DNA of 64,000 nucleotides from Sinorhizobium sp. A49 (GTDB taxonomy: Bacteria; Pseudomonadota; Alphaproteobacteria; Rhizobiales; Rhizobiaceae), in the NCBI RefSeq assembly GCF_002002725.1, contig NZ_MUNW01000050.1:186001-250000 (forward strand). Reading direction: 5' to 3'. The position numbers and the translations under genes are program-made. This document shows positions 1-8,422 of this stretch, in pieces. The stretch's first letter is position 1. Each line of letters opens with the position of its first letter. Under the pieces are notes generated by a model. That model made no database searches. It worked only from the letters and a program-made list of their open reading frames with translations, and was not told where the DNA came from.

Positions 1-728
1 GACCGCAGTTCCCGATCATCGAATGGTCGACCTATTGGTACAAGCATCTCTTCGGCCTGACGCCGCCGTCGCGCATCGCGCCGCTGCCGATCGAGCAGGC
101 GCTGGTCCGCTCGCTCGGCCTTGCGGTGATGACCATGATCGTCTCGACGGTGCTGGGCGTCACCGCAGCGCAGGCCTTCCGCCGCAAGTTCCGCGGCTCG
201 GGCGTCGTCTTCTACCTCATCGTTCTCGGCATGATGGTGCCGGGCGTGCTCGTCGGTCTCGGCATGGCGCTCGTTGCCAACACGCTTGGCATCGATCGCC
301 ACTGGTGGAGCACCGCCTTCGTTCTCCACGTGGTTTACACCTTCCCCTTCGCCTTCCTGGTGATGCTGGCGATCTTCAACCGGTTCGATCCGAGCATGGA
401 GGAGGCGTCCTGGTCGCTCGGCGTCACGCCGGCGCGCACCTTCCGCAAGGTGACGTTCCCGCTGATCTTCCCCGGCGTGCTTTCCGCCATGCTCTTTGCC
501 TTCACGCTCTCCTATGACGAGTTTTCGCGCACGCTCTTCGCTTCCGGCCGCGATCTGACGCTGCCGTTGGCGATCTACGGCACCTTCTCCGTCGAAGTGC
601 ATCCGAACGTCTTTGCCTTCGGGGTGCTGACGACCCTGTTCTCCTTCGCCCTGCTCGGCACCTATGCGGCGCTGATGATGCTTTCGGTGCGCCGCGCCAA
701 GCGCATCGCGATCCAGGAGGAGGCATGA
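1..728 (+). CDS. ABC transporter permease, polyamine type (PotC-like), 5' partial
   Basis: The reading frame is open from base 3, so the start lies outside the window; the ATG at 129 is internal. The protein has several hydrophobic segments typical of inner-membrane permeases (for example around the VVFYLIVLGMMVPGVLVG stretch). Near the C-terminal third it has an EAA-type loop (EEASWSLGVTPARTF...), which contacts the ATPase. It is the second-permease type of spermidine/putrescine-class (PotC) importers. Its stop overlaps the next start (ATGA at 725-728), so it is cotranscribed with the SDR genes, and the matching binding protein (2344) and ATPase (3651) lie downstream. The substrate is not shown by the sequence. 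Confidence 0.9.
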   Translation, partial: PQFPIIEWSTYWYKHLFGLTPPSRIAPLPIEQALVRSLGLAVMTMIVSTVLGVTAAQAFRRKFRGSGVVFYLIVLGMMVPGVLVGLGMALVANTLGIDRHWWSTAFVLHVVYTFPFAFLVMLAIFNRFDPSMEEASWSLGVTPARTFRKVTFPLIFPGVLSAMLFAFTLSYDEFSRTLFASGRDLTLPLAIYGTFSVEVHPNVFAFGVLTTLFSFALLGTYAALMMLSVRRAKRIAIQEEA

Positions 729-1477
729 TGGCCGGCTCCTCCGCACTCGGCTCTGCGATCGTCACCGGTGCCGGATCCGGCATCGGCAGGGCCATCGCCT
801 TGCGGCTGGCGGCCGACGGCTATGCCGTCGTCGTCAACGATCTCTCGTCGGAACGCTCAGAGGCGGTTGCTGATGAAATCGCTGCTGCGGGCGGCGTAGC
901 GCTCGCGGTATCAGGCGACGTTTCAAGCGAGGCCGACGTCAAGGCGACGGCCGAGAAGGCGGCGCAATTTCACGGCCCCGTGGCGCTGCTCGTCAACAAT
1001 GCCGGCATCGCCCATCAGGCGCTGTTCGAAAATCTCGAGGTCGCCGATTTCGACCGGATGTTTGCGGTGCATGTGCGCGGCACCTTCCTCATGACCAAGG
1101 CCGTGCTGCCGGGAATGCTTGCCCGTGGCGAGGGTGTAATCGTCAACATGGCCTCGCAGCTCGGCCAGATCGGCGGTGTCGAGCTCGTGCACTACTCGTC
1201 CGCCAAGGCGGCGATCATCGGCATGACCAAGGCGCTTGCCCGCGAGGTGTCGAGCCGCGGCGTGCGCGTCAACGCGGTCGCGCCCGGCCCCATCAATACG
1301 CCGCTCGTCATGGGGCTGTCCGAGGATTGGCGGGCGGCAAAGAAGGCGCAGCTGCCGCTTGGGCGGTTCGGCGAGCCGGACGAAATCGCCGCGACTGTCG
1401 CGTTCCTGGCCTCGCCGGCGGCGAGCCTGTTCGTCGGGCAGACGCTCGGACCGAACTCCGGCGACGTGATGCTCTGA
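725..1477 (+). CDS. short-chain dehydrogenase/reductase (SDR)
   Basis: A 250-aa classical SDR, the usual family length. The cofactor motif TGAGSGIG lies at about residues 14-21, NNAGIA follows beta-4, and the catalytic Tyr157 and Lys161 lie in YSSAK. The family carries out NAD(P)-dependent oxidation or reduction of alcohols and ketones in the cytoplasm. The C-terminal end reads GPNSGDVML rather than the common NVDGG-type ending, so the substrate end may differ. Translation is coupled to the permease (start 725 or 728). With the second SDR it sits between the permease and the binding-protein gene of the same importer, which suggests that both act on the imported compound or a product of it; that is inference. 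Confidence 0.9.
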   Translation: MMAGSSALGSAIVTGAGSGIGRAIALRLAADGYAVVVNDLSSERSEAVADEIAAAGGVALAVSGDVSSEADVKATAEKAAQFHGPVALLVNNAGIAHQALFENLEVADFDRMFAVHVRGTFLMTKAVLPGMLARGEGVIVNMASQLGQIGGVELVHYSSAKAAIIGMTKALAREVSSRGVRVNAVAPGPINTPLVMGLSEDWRAAKKAQLPLGRFGEPDEIAATVAFLASPAASLFVGQTLGPNSGDVML

Positions 1478-1485
1478 CAGGAAAG

Positions 1486-2265
1486 ATGAAAATGCCAAAT
1501 CCTCCCAAGACGTCCCGCATTGTCATCGTGACCGGTGCCGGCATTGGCATCGGTCAGGCGACCGCCAGGGCTTTTGCCGCCAAGGGCGACCACGTCGTCG
1601 TCACGGACATTCTCGAGCGCGAAGGCTCAGCCACCGTCGAAGCCATCCGAGAGGCCGGCGGGTCCGCCGAATTCGCCTATTACGACGTCCGCTCGACGTC
1701 GGCCACCGACGCGCTTGTCGCCGATCTGGAAAAACGCCACGGCCGCATCGACGTCGTCGTCGCCAATGCCGGTATTGCCCATCGCACCCCGCTTGCTGCG
1801 CTCACCGACGACAAGTGGGACCTGACCTTCGACATCGACTTGAAGGGCATCTTCCGTCTCGCGCGGGCGGTTGCGCCGGGCATGCGGCAGCGCGGCGAGG
1901 GCAACATCGTTGCGCTCTCCTCGATCATGGGCGTGGCCTATGGCTGGGATGAGCATGTGCATTACTCCGCCGCCAAGTCCGGCGTTGTTGGTCTGGTGCG
2001 GGGGCTTGCGGTCGAACTTGCCGGCGACGGGGTTCGCGTCAACGGCGTGGCACCCGGCTACATCCGCACGGCCCAGCTGCTGTCGGAGGAAAACTCGCTC
2101 GGGCCTGATGGCGCGGAAGCCGCTGCGGCCTTCATCCCGATGAAAAGGCTCGGGACGCCTGACGATATCGCCGACGTCATCGCGTTCCTGGCATCCGACA
2201 GCGCGAGATACATGACCGGCCAGGTGCTGGTCGTGGATGGAGGCCTCCTGGTGGGGCGCTACTAG
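1486..2265 (+). CDS. short-chain dehydrogenase/reductase (SDR), second copy
   Basis: A 259-aa classical SDR starting at ATG 1486 (or 1492), eight bases after the previous stop; a longer frame upstream only overlaps the first SDR. The cofactor motif TGAGIGIG is N-terminal, NAGIA follows, and the catalytic pair is Tyr160/Lys164 in YSAAK. The C-terminus ends VVDGG, as in FabG-like members. It is only moderately similar to its neighbour at 725, so the pair could catalyse two successive oxidation steps rather than being a recent duplication. Same operon as the importer genes; substrate unknown. Confidence 0.9.
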   Translation: MKMPNPPKTSRIVIVTGAGIGIGQATARAFAAKGDHVVVTDILEREGSATVEAIREAGGSAEFAYYDVRSTSATDALVADLEKRHGRIDVVVANAGIAHRTPLAALTDDKWDLTFDIDLKGIFRLARAVAPGMRQRGEGNIVALSSIMGVAYGWDEHVHYSAAKSGVVGLVRGLAVELAGDGVRVNGVAPGYIRTAQLLSEENSLGPDGAEAAAAFIPMKRLGTPDDIADVIAFLASDSARYMTGQVLVVDGGLLVGRY

Positions 2266-2282
2266 CGCCGCGTTGCGCGGCG
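2266..2282 (+). terminator. small GC-rich hairpin after the second SDR
   Basis: CGCCGCG and CGCGGCG form a perfect 7-bp stem with a 3-nt loop directly after the TAG stop. There is no T-run, so it is more likely an mRNA-end or processing hairpin in front of the binding-protein gene than a strong terminator. Confidence 0.3.
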
Positions 2283-2343
2283 AAAGAACAAGGGGCTCGC
2301 ATCAAGCGGGCTCCGGGGAACAACAACAACTGGAGAAGAGACA

Positions 2344-3576
2344 ATGCCAAATCTGGAAATCAATCGCCGCTCCCTCCTCAAACGGTCCGCAGGCATGATG
2401 GCACTGGCGATGGGCGGCGGTACGCCGTTCCTGACGTCGCGCGCCGCCTTCGCGCAGGCCGCCGACCTGGCCGGCCAGCAGCTGCGCACCATCGGCCTCT
2501 CGGTTACCGTTCAGGAGCGCATCCTCGAGCAGTTCAAGGCCGCTGCAGGCGTCGGCGGCACCTCCGGAACGGCCGCGACCTTCCCGGACGCCCAGACGAA
2601 GATCCTCTCCGGCTCCAAGGATTATGATTGCTGGGAAATCATCGCCGAGCGCCTGCCGTCGATCGTCATGACCAACAATGTCGAGCCAGTCTTGGCCTCG
2701 TCTTTGAAGAACTGGGCCAACATACGCGATACCTTCACGACCGCGAGCGACAAGTGGGATCGTTCTGCCCAGATCGTCGGCCAGATCTGGACCGACGAAA
2801 GCCAGACGGCGCTGAACATGGTGCCAGCCGTCTATAACTACGATTCCATCGGCTACAATCCCGATGTGCTGTCGGCAGAAGAAGCCAACAGCTGGACGGC
2901 GATCTTCGATCCGAAGTGGAAGGGCAAGTCCGGCATCAACACCGACCCCTTGATCGCCATCGGCCAGGCGATGATGGCGATGAACTCGCTCGGCCTTTCC
3001 GACGTCAAGAACCCCGGCAATGCGACGGCCGCCGAAATCGACGAAGCTGCAAAGTTCCTGATCTCCAAGAAGAAGGAAGGTCAGTTCCGTGCCCTCTGGG
3101 GTGATTTCGGCGAACTCGTCAACCTGATGGCCTCGGGCGAGATGGTCGTCTGCGACGCCTGGCAACCGGCGGTTATGGCGGTCAAGGCGCAGGGCAAGCC
3201 CTGCCGCTACGCCGTGCCGAAGGAAGGCTATCGCGGCTGGGCGATCGGGCCTGCGATGATTGCCGGAACCGCCAACAAGGAGGCGGTCATCGCCTATGCG
3301 GACTACTGGCTATCGGGCGAGCCGGGTATCACCGTTTCCGAGCAGGGCTATTACTCGCCATCGACCAACATCAAGAACGTCATGGCGCCGGAGAAATATG
3401 CCTTCTGGTACGAGGGCAAGCCCTGGGTTGGCGCCGAGGAGCGCGGCATCAAGGAAGGCGACCTGCGCGACGGCGGCTCGCTCGATGAGCGCGCCAAGAA
3501 CGTCGCCTACTGGCACCAGTGGCCGGATGAATACGACCACCTGATCCAGAAGTGGGACGAATTCCTCAACGCCTGA
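2344..3576 (+). CDS. ABC transporter substrate-binding protein, PotD/PotF-like, Tat-exported
   Basis: A 410-aa periplasmic binding protein of the spermidine/putrescine class. The N-terminus carries a twin-arginine signal (NRRSLLKR, Arg8-Arg9), a hydrophobic stretch and an AQA cleavage site near residue 40, so export is probably by Tat in the folded state. A purine-rich ribosome site (GGAGAAGAG) precedes ATG 2344. It follows the SDR pair and precedes the ATPase, with a hairpin terminator after it, the usual arrangement that makes binding protein in excess. The C-terminal half (EGYRGW, QGYYSPS, DGGSLDERA) is clearly homologous to the signal-less protein at 7190. Ligand unknown; polyamine-like or other small cationic amides are possible. 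Confidence 0.9.
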   Translation: MPNLEINRRSLLKRSAGMMALAMGGGTPFLTSRAAFAQAADLAGQQLRTIGLSVTVQERILEQFKAAAGVGGTSGTAATFPDAQTKILSGSKDYDCWEIIAERLPSIVMTNNVEPVLASSLKNWANIRDTFTTASDKWDRSAQIVGQIWTDESQTALNMVPAVYNYDSIGYNPDVLSAEEANSWTAIFDPKWKGKSGINTDPLIAIGQAMMAMNSLGLSDVKNPGNATAAEIDEAAKFLISKKKEGQFRALWGDFGELVNLMASGEMVVCDAWQPAVMAVKAQGKPCRYAVPKEGYRGWAIGPAMIAGTANKEAVIAYADYWLSGEPGITVSEQGYYSPSTNIKNVMAPEKYAFWYEGKPWVGAEERGIKEGDLRDGGSLDERAKNVAYWHQWPDEYDHLIQKWDEFLNA

Positions 3577-3584
3577 TGAAGGAC

Positions 3585-3613
3585 GGCCGGGGCGCAAGCC
3601 CGCCCCGGCCTTT
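3585..3613 (+). terminator. hairpin terminator between binding protein and ATPase genes
   Basis: GGCCGGGGCG (3585-3594) pairs perfectly with CGCCCCGGCC (3601-3610) around a 6-nt loop and is followed by TTT. It is probably a partial terminator or mRNA stabiliser that raises the level of the upstream binding-protein message. Confidence 0.7.
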
Positions 3614-3650
3614 CCACCAACGCATCCGCTATTAGAACCGGAGAACGACT

Positions 3651-4757
3651 GTGATCTTCGACCTCGAACTCAACAATGTCGGCAAGGTCTATGACAACGG
3701 CACGCCCGCCGTGATCGATTTCAACCTGTCGGTTTCCAAGGGCGAGTTCATCGCGTTTCTCGGGCCATCAGGCTGCGGCAAGACGACGACGCTGCGCATG
3801 ATCGCCGGCTTCGAATCGATCTCCTCCGGCGAGATGCTGATCAAGGGCAAGCGCATGAACGACATTCGGCCGGAACACCGGCCGACTTCGATGATCTTCC
3901 AGAGCTACGCGCTCTTTCCCCACATGACCGTGCGCCGCAATGTCGGCTACGGCCTCGACGTCAAGGGCATGGCGAAAGCCGAGCGCGACGCCAAGGTCGA
4001 CCGGATCCTGGCGACGCTGGGCCTCGAAGACATTGCCGAGAAGAAGCCCGACCGGTTGTCGGGTGGCCAACGCCAACGCATCGCGCTTGCCCGCGGGCTG
4101 GTGGTCGAGCCGGACATTCTACTGCTCGACGAGCCGCTCGGCGCGCTCGATGCCAATCTGCGCAAGGCAATCCAGAACGAACTGAAGCTGCTGCAGAAGA
4201 CGCTCGGCGTCACCTTCGTCTTCGTCACCCATGCCCAGTCGGAGGCGCTGGCGCTCTCCGACCGGATCGTGGTGATGAACCAGGGCAAGGTCGAGCAGAT
4301 CAGCCCGCCGCATCAGCTGTACACCCGGCCAAACACCGCCTTCGTCGCCCAGTTCATCGGCAACAACACGATCTTCCAGGGCGAAGTCGAAGGCGCATCG
4401 GACGACCGGACGCTGGTTTCGACGCCGCTCGGGCAGCTGTCCGGCCGGTCGAACGGGACCCTTTCCAAGCGGTCGCGGGTCAACGTCGTCATCCCGGCCG
4501 AAGCGATCGAGGTGCACCCGGCAGCTCGGGTTTCTCGTGACCAGATTGCTCATACGGTCGGCGGTAACGTCGTCAGCGCCAGCGTCAGCCGCTTCGATGT
4601 CGTTGGCCACGTATCCCATCTGACGGCGGCACTGGCAGACGGGCGCACCGTTTCGCTCGAAGCCCATGTCGACAAGTACCAGCCCGACGCCTTCCCCGTC
4701 GGCGCGGACATTCTTTTGAGCTGGCAATCGGGCGAAGCCACCGTCATTCCAGCCTGA
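3651..4757 (+). CDS. ABC transporter ATP-binding protein, PotA/MalK-like
   Basis: A 368-aa ATPase starting at GTG 3651, preceded by GGAGAACGACT. Walker A GPSGCGKTT is at residues 38-46, the signature LSGGQ at about 136-140, and Walker B ILLLDEP follows some 20 residues later. The C-terminal third is a TOBE-type regulatory domain of importer ATPases. It powers the importer made with the permease(s) at the left edge and the binding protein at 2344. Nothing is missing in the motifs, so it should be active. A rhizobial palindromic repeat follows immediately. Confidence 0.92.
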   Translation: MIFDLELNNVGKVYDNGTPAVIDFNLSVSKGEFIAFLGPSGCGKTTTLRMIAGFESISSGEMLIKGKRMNDIRPEHRPTSMIFQSYALFPHMTVRRNVGYGLDVKGMAKAERDAKVDRILATLGLEDIAEKKPDRLSGGQRQRIALARGLVVEPDILLLDEPLGALDANLRKAIQNELKLLQKTLGVTFVFVTHAQSEALALSDRIVVMNQGKVEQISPPHQLYTRPNTAFVAQFIGNNTIFQGEVEGASDDRTLVSTPLGQLSGRSNGTLSKRSRVNVVIPAEAIEVHPAARVSRDQIAHTVGGNVVSASVSRFDVVGHVSHLTAALADGRTVSLEAHVDKYQPDAFPVGADILLSWQSGEATVIPA

Positions 4758-4763
4758 TCACTA

Positions 4764-4810
4764 GAGCGGGATGAGGAAAAGTGTGTGCGGTTTCCGCCCG
4801 CATCCCGCTC
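4764..4810. repeat. rhizobial intergenic palindromic element (RIME/RPE-like)
   Basis: GAGCGGGATG (4764-4773) pairs perfectly with CATCCCGCTC (4801-4810), with an inner GCGG/CCGC stem and an AAAAGTGTGTGCGG core. I recognise this layout as the dispersed palindromic element found between many genes in Rhizobium and Sinorhizobium. It lies between the ATPase and the deacetylase-fold gene and could fold in the transcript. The exact family name should be confirmed by search. Confidence 0.7.
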
Positions 4811-4847
4811 CGACTTACGAGAAGAGAAAACACGAAGGAGACATACC

Positions 4848-5729
4848 ATGGCCAAGGAAATCCTCTGCAGCTTCGGCGTCGACGTCGACGCGGTAGCCGG
4901 CTGGCTCGGGTCCTACGGGGGCGAGGACTCACCGGACGATATCTCGCGCGGCCTTTTTGCAGGCGAAGTCGGCAGTCCGCGACTGCTGAAGTTGTTCGAA
5001 CGCTTCGGCATCAAGACCACCTGGTTCATTCCCGGCCACTCGATCGAGACCTTCCCGGAACAGATGCAGGCCGTGGCGGACGCCGGCCACGAAATCGGCA
5101 TTCACGGCTATACCCATGAAAACCCGATCGCCATGACGCGCGAGCAGGAGACCGAAGTTCTCGATAAGTGCATCGATCTCGTCACCAAGCTCTCGGGCAA
5201 GCGTCCTACCGGCTATGTCGCGCCGTGGTGGGAGTTTTCCAACGTCACTAACGAGCTACTGCTGGAGCGCGGGATCAAGTACGACCATTCGCTGATGCAC
5301 AACGACTTCACGCCCTACTACGTCCGCGTCGGCGACAAGTGGACGAAGATCGACTATTCCAAGAAGCCGTCCGACTGGATGGTGCCGCTGCAGCGCGGCA
5401 AGGAGACCGATCTCATCGAAATCCCGGCCTCCTGGTATCTCGACGACCTGCCGCCGATGATGTTCATCAAGAAGGCCCCAAACAGCCACGGCTTCGTCAA
5501 TCCGCACGATATCGAGCAGATGTGGCGTGATCAGTTCGACTGGGTCTATCGCGAGATGGACTATGCGGTGTTTCCGATTACCATCCACCCTGACGTTGCC
5601 GGGCGGCCGCAGGTATTGATGATGCTGGAGCGGCTCTATGCCCACATGATCAAGCATCCGGGCGTGAAGTTCGTGACCATGAACGAGATCGCCGACGATT
5701 TCGCCAAGCGCTTCCCGCGCAAGAAGTGA
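4848..5729 (+). CDS. polysaccharide-deacetylase-fold hydrolase (PuuE / cyclic-imidase-like)
   Basis: A 293-aa metal-dependent hydrolase with the NodB-type barrel. The start at ATG 4848 is fixed by AAGGAG nine bases before it; a longer frame runs back into the repeat. Metal-ligand motifs are VDVDA (Asp12, Asp14) and HGYTH (His86, His90), and [11 protein letters not shown] is a further family motif. There is no signal peptide, so it is cytoplasmic and not a cell-wall deacetylase. Members of this subgroup of about 290-310 aa include allantoinase PuuE and a Pseudomonas cyclic imide hydrolase. With an amidase and hydantoinase genes nearby, ring opening of a cyclic amide or imide is the favoured role; this is inference. 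Confidence 0.85.
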   Translation: MAKEILCSFGVDVDAVAGWLGSYGGEDSPDDISRGLFAGEVGSPRLLKLFERFGIKTTWFIPGHSIETFPEQMQAVADAGHEIGIHGYTHENPIAMTREQETEVLDKCIDLVTKLSGKRPTGYVAPWWEFSNVTNELLLERGIKYDHSLMHNDFTPYYVRVGDKWTKIDYSKKPSDWMVPLQRGKETDLIEIPASWYLDDLPPMMFIKKAPNSHGFVNPHDIEQMWRDQFDWVYREMDYAVFPITIHPDVAGRPQVLMMLERLYAHMIKHPGVKFVTMNEIADDFAKRFPRKK

Positions 5730-5738
5730 GCGACTGAC

Positions 5739-5769
5739 GGGGGCGGACCGAGTGCCGTCCCCGCTTTTT
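5739..5769 (+). terminator. rho-independent terminator
   Basis: GGGGGCGG (5739-5746) pairs with CCGTCCCC (5755-5762), with one G-U pair and an 8-nt loop, then GC and TTTTT. It ends the transporter/deacetylase unit; the next gene begins 20 bases later, so some read-through is possible. Confidence 0.8.
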
Positions 5770-5788
5770 ACACCGATTGGATGAAACG

Positions 5789-6121
5789 ATGTGCTCTCTC
5801 TGTGGCGTCCTTGGAGGCAATGAACACTGGGCCGATGCCGTGGCGCGGCCGGGCGTCTATACCCGCAATGTCGAGCGCATCGACCGCCGGCGCGAGCGCG
5901 CCAACCGCGTGCGGATCGCCAATGCGATGCTCGCGCGTTTCGGTCTGACCATCTCGGATTGGCAGGGCGCCTCCTTCGTGCTCGCCACCCGCACCGGCAA
6001 GAGCGAGATCATCGAGGACCTCGGCCATCTCTGGCCGGCGGCCGAACGGCTTTGCGGCCGTCCCTGCGACCCGCTCGATCCCGGCCTGATTGCCGCTGCG
6101 GAGGCCGCGATCGATGACTGA
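5789..6121 (+). CDS. small cysteine-motif protein partnered with CobW
   Basis: A 110-aa protein beginning MCSLCGVLGG, then HW; ATG 5789 is preferred over a TTG at 5777. The N-terminal CxxC plus His gives a possible metal site, and a further pair of Cys lies near residues 88-92 (LCGRPC). The rest is charged and helical with no signal or membrane segment. It overlaps the cobW gene by 8 bases, which implies coupled translation and a joint role in metal delivery. I do not recognise a characterised family. Zinc or cobalt handling for the neighbouring metal-dependent hydrolase is inference. Confidence 0.75.
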   Translation: MCSLCGVLGGNEHWADAVARPGVYTRNVERIDRRRERANRVRIANAMLARFGLTISDWQGASFVLATRTGKSEIIEDLGHLWPAAERLCGRPCDPLDPGLIAAAEAAIDD

Positions 6122-7193
6122 ACCGCAGATCCCGAGGCTGACCCCGATCAATCTGCTCACGGGCTTTCTCGGCTCCGGCAAGACGACACTGCTCGCGCGC
6201 CTGCTCGCCGATCCGGCCCTTTCCGACGCAGCCGTTCTCATCAACGAGTTCGGGGAGGTCGGTCTCGACCATCACCTGGTCGAGCGCATTGACGACACGA
6301 TGGTGCTCTTACAATCTGGCTGTCTCTGCTGCACTGTGCGCGGCGAACTGGCCGATGCGATCAAGGATCTGCATTCGAAGCGGGAACGCGGGCTGGTTCC
6401 GCCTTTCCGTCGCATCGTCGTCGAAAGCACGGGACTTGCCGATCCGTTTCCGGTGCTGTCGACGATCAAATCCGACCCGGTGTTGCGCCATCATTTTCGC
6501 CCCGGCAACGTGATCACCACGGTCGATGCGGTCAACGGTCTCCGCCAGCTTGGAGCCTATGTGGAGTCCAACCGGCAGGTCGCCGTTGCCGATCGGCTCG
6601 TCATCACCAAGGCAGATCTGGCGCCAGCGGCCGATGTGTCGGGCCTTGTCGAGAAGTTGCGTGGCATCAATCCGGACGCGCCGCTTCTGACGGCAAGCGA
6701 TCCGTCCTTCGACGTTGCCGCGCTCGTCGACGAAAACCTCGGCCTGCGGGCCGCTGTGCTGCAATCGACCAGCGGCTTCTATTGCGAGGCGCCGATCCAG
6801 CTGGCAACTGCGCAAGGCGGGGTGCACCAGTCGGCGGTGACCTCCTTCGTGATGTCGGTGGAGCGCGCCATCGACTGGACGGCATTCGGTATCTGGCTAA
6901 CGATGCTGCTGAACCGCCACGGCGACAGGGTGCTGCGGGTCAAAGGCATTCTCAATATTGCCGGCGAGGAGCGTCCGGTCGCCATTCATGGTGTCCAGCA
7001 TCTGGTACACACACCTGTTCATATGGAGCGCTGGCCGGATGAGGATCGCCGCTCGCGCATCGTGTTTATTGTTGACGGTCTGGATGTCGAGCTGCTGAAA
7101 CGGTCGTTCGAGGCTTTTGCCCTCGACCGGTCCCCCGTCGAGGATGCGGCCGGCCCGAAACGCAGCCTTCAGGAACGTCAGTCGTCTTCATGA
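6114..7193 (+). CDS. CobW/COG0523-family metallochaperone GTPase
   Basis: A 359-aa P-loop GTPase. Walker A GFLGSGKTT is at residues 17-25, the metal-binding CxCC motif at Cys70-Leu-Cys72-Cys73, and a guanine-specificity motif (TKAD) near residue 170; the C-terminal CobW domain follows. The family inserts Zn, Co or Fe into client enzymes. Start ATG 6114 lies inside the preceding gene and its stop overlaps the next start (ATGA), so three genes are tightly coupled. The likely client is a metal hydrolase in this island, such as the deacetylase-fold enzyme; the client cannot be read from the sequence. Confidence 0.9.
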   Translation: MTEPQIPRLTPINLLTGFLGSGKTTLLARLLADPALSDAAVLINEFGEVGLDHHLVERIDDTMVLLQSGCLCCTVRGELADAIKDLHSKRERGLVPPFRRIVVESTGLADPFPVLSTIKSDPVLRHHFRPGNVITTVDAVNGLRQLGAYVESNRQVAVADRLVITKADLAPAADVSGLVEKLRGINPDAPLLTASDPSFDVAALVDENLGLRAAVLQSTSGFYCEAPIQLATAQGGVHQSAVTSFVMSVERAIDWTAFGIWLTMLLNRHGDRVLRVKGILNIAGEERPVAIHGVQHLVHTPVHMERWPDEDRRSRIVFIVDGLDVELLKRSFEAFALDRSPVEDAAGPKRSLQERQSSS

Positions 7194-8410
7194 ACAAGCA
7201 CCAGCCTGACCAAGCGACAACAGCGACACCATCCCTCCACCTCTCAGGGCGCCCACGTTTGCGCGTGCTCGGCACGGCGATCTCGCTGCTGGAGGAGTTG
7301 CGGGTTCGCGCCGAGGCCGATCTCGGCATCGAGGTCGTGTTCGACAACAACGACTTCCTGACGACGCAGCACAAGGCGGCGCAGGAGCCTGACAGTTACG
7401 ACATCTACGACCAGTGTTTCCACAATCTCGATATCGTCTGGTACTGGCGGGCGATCCAGCCGATCGAGATCGGCCGTATTGCGCTTTGGAACGAGATCAA
7501 CGATCTGACGAAAACCGGCCATATCGGCCCGAACGCTCGCTTGGGGCAGGGGGATGCACCGGTCAAGAAACTGTTCGTGCAGCCCAATCTCGAACTCGGG
7601 GACACACCGTCGAGCACGATCTCGATGCTGCCGACGACGCACAATTTCGACAGTTTCGCCTACAGGACAGACGTCGCGCCCAACACGGTGTCGATGAACA
7701 GCTGGGCAGCGCTTCTCGACGAGCGCTGGGCCGGACGCGCCGCCCTCGTCGACGAGCCGGCGATCGGTATCTTCGATGCGGCGCTTGCCGCACAGGCGTC
7801 GGGCCTGATGTCGTTCGACAATATCGGCGCTATGACGGTCGACGAGATCGACCGGCTGATCGGCCTGCTCGAAGAGCGCAAGAAGAACGGCTATTTCCGC
7901 GCCTTCTGGCGCACGGCCGAAGATGCGGCGCGGCTGATGGTGCGGGGCGAGACCGATATCCAGAGCATGTGGTCGACGGGCATCAGTATTCTCAACGGCC
8001 AGGGCGTGCCGGTGGAACAAGCGGTGCCGGCGGAAGGCTATCGCGCCTGGCACGGGGGCCTGTGCCTCGCCCGTCATCTGTCGGGCCGCATGCGCGATGT
8101 CGCCTACGAGTACCTCAACTGGTGGATCTCGGGCTGGCCGGGCTCGGTCGTCGCGCGTCAGGGCTATTACATCTCGACACCGGAGCGCTCGCGGCAGTTC
8201 ATGTCGGTGGCCGAGTGGGACTACTGGTATGGCGGCCTGCCGGCGGCCAGCGACCTGCCGGGTCCAGATGGCGGCATGCGCATCCGCGCCGGATCGGTCA
8301 GGAGTGGCGGTTCCTACTGGCAGCGCGCCAACTGCATCGCGGTTTGGAACACCACCATGGACGAACACAATTATCTCGTCCGCCGCTGGATGCAGCTGGT
8401 CGAGCGATAG
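7190..8410 (+). CDS. solute-binding-protein homologue lacking a signal peptide
   Basis: A 406-aa protein homologous over its length to the PotD-like protein at 2344 (shared AEGYRAW, RQGYYIST, RSGGSYWQRA patterns). Its N-terminus, MNKHQPDQATTATPSLHL, is polar with no hydrophobic core, lipobox or twin arginine. The start is fixed by the ATGA overlap with cobW, and no upstream in-frame alternative with a signal is available. It should therefore stay in the cytoplasm. Possible jobs are an intracellular ligand carrier or sensor, or an enzyme-like domain evolved from a binding protein. The amidase gene follows after 12 bases. Family membership is clear; function is unknown. Confidence 0.85.
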   Translation: MNKHQPDQATTATPSLHLSGRPRLRVLGTAISLLEELRVRAEADLGIEVVFDNNDFLTTQHKAAQEPDSYDIYDQCFHNLDIVWYWRAIQPIEIGRIALWNEINDLTKTGHIGPNARLGQGDAPVKKLFVQPNLELGDTPSSTISMLPTTHNFDSFAYRTDVAPNTVSMNSWAALLDERWAGRAALVDEPAIGIFDAALAAQASGLMSFDNIGAMTVDEIDRLIGLLEERKKNGYFRAFWRTAEDAARLMVRGETDIQSMWSTGISILNGQGVPVEQAVPAEGYRAWHGGLCLARHLSGRMRDVAYEYLNWWISGWPGSVVARQGYYISTPERSRQFMSVAEWDYWYGGLPAASDLPGPDGGMRIRAGSVRSGGSYWQRANCIAVWNTTMDEHNYLVRRWMQLVER

Positions 8411-8422
8411 AAGGACGACTGC

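Noticed and set aside
5777-5791. TTG at 5777 as start of the small Cys protein
   Set aside because: It is very close to the terminator, and the ATG at 5789 directly precedes the CSLCG motif.
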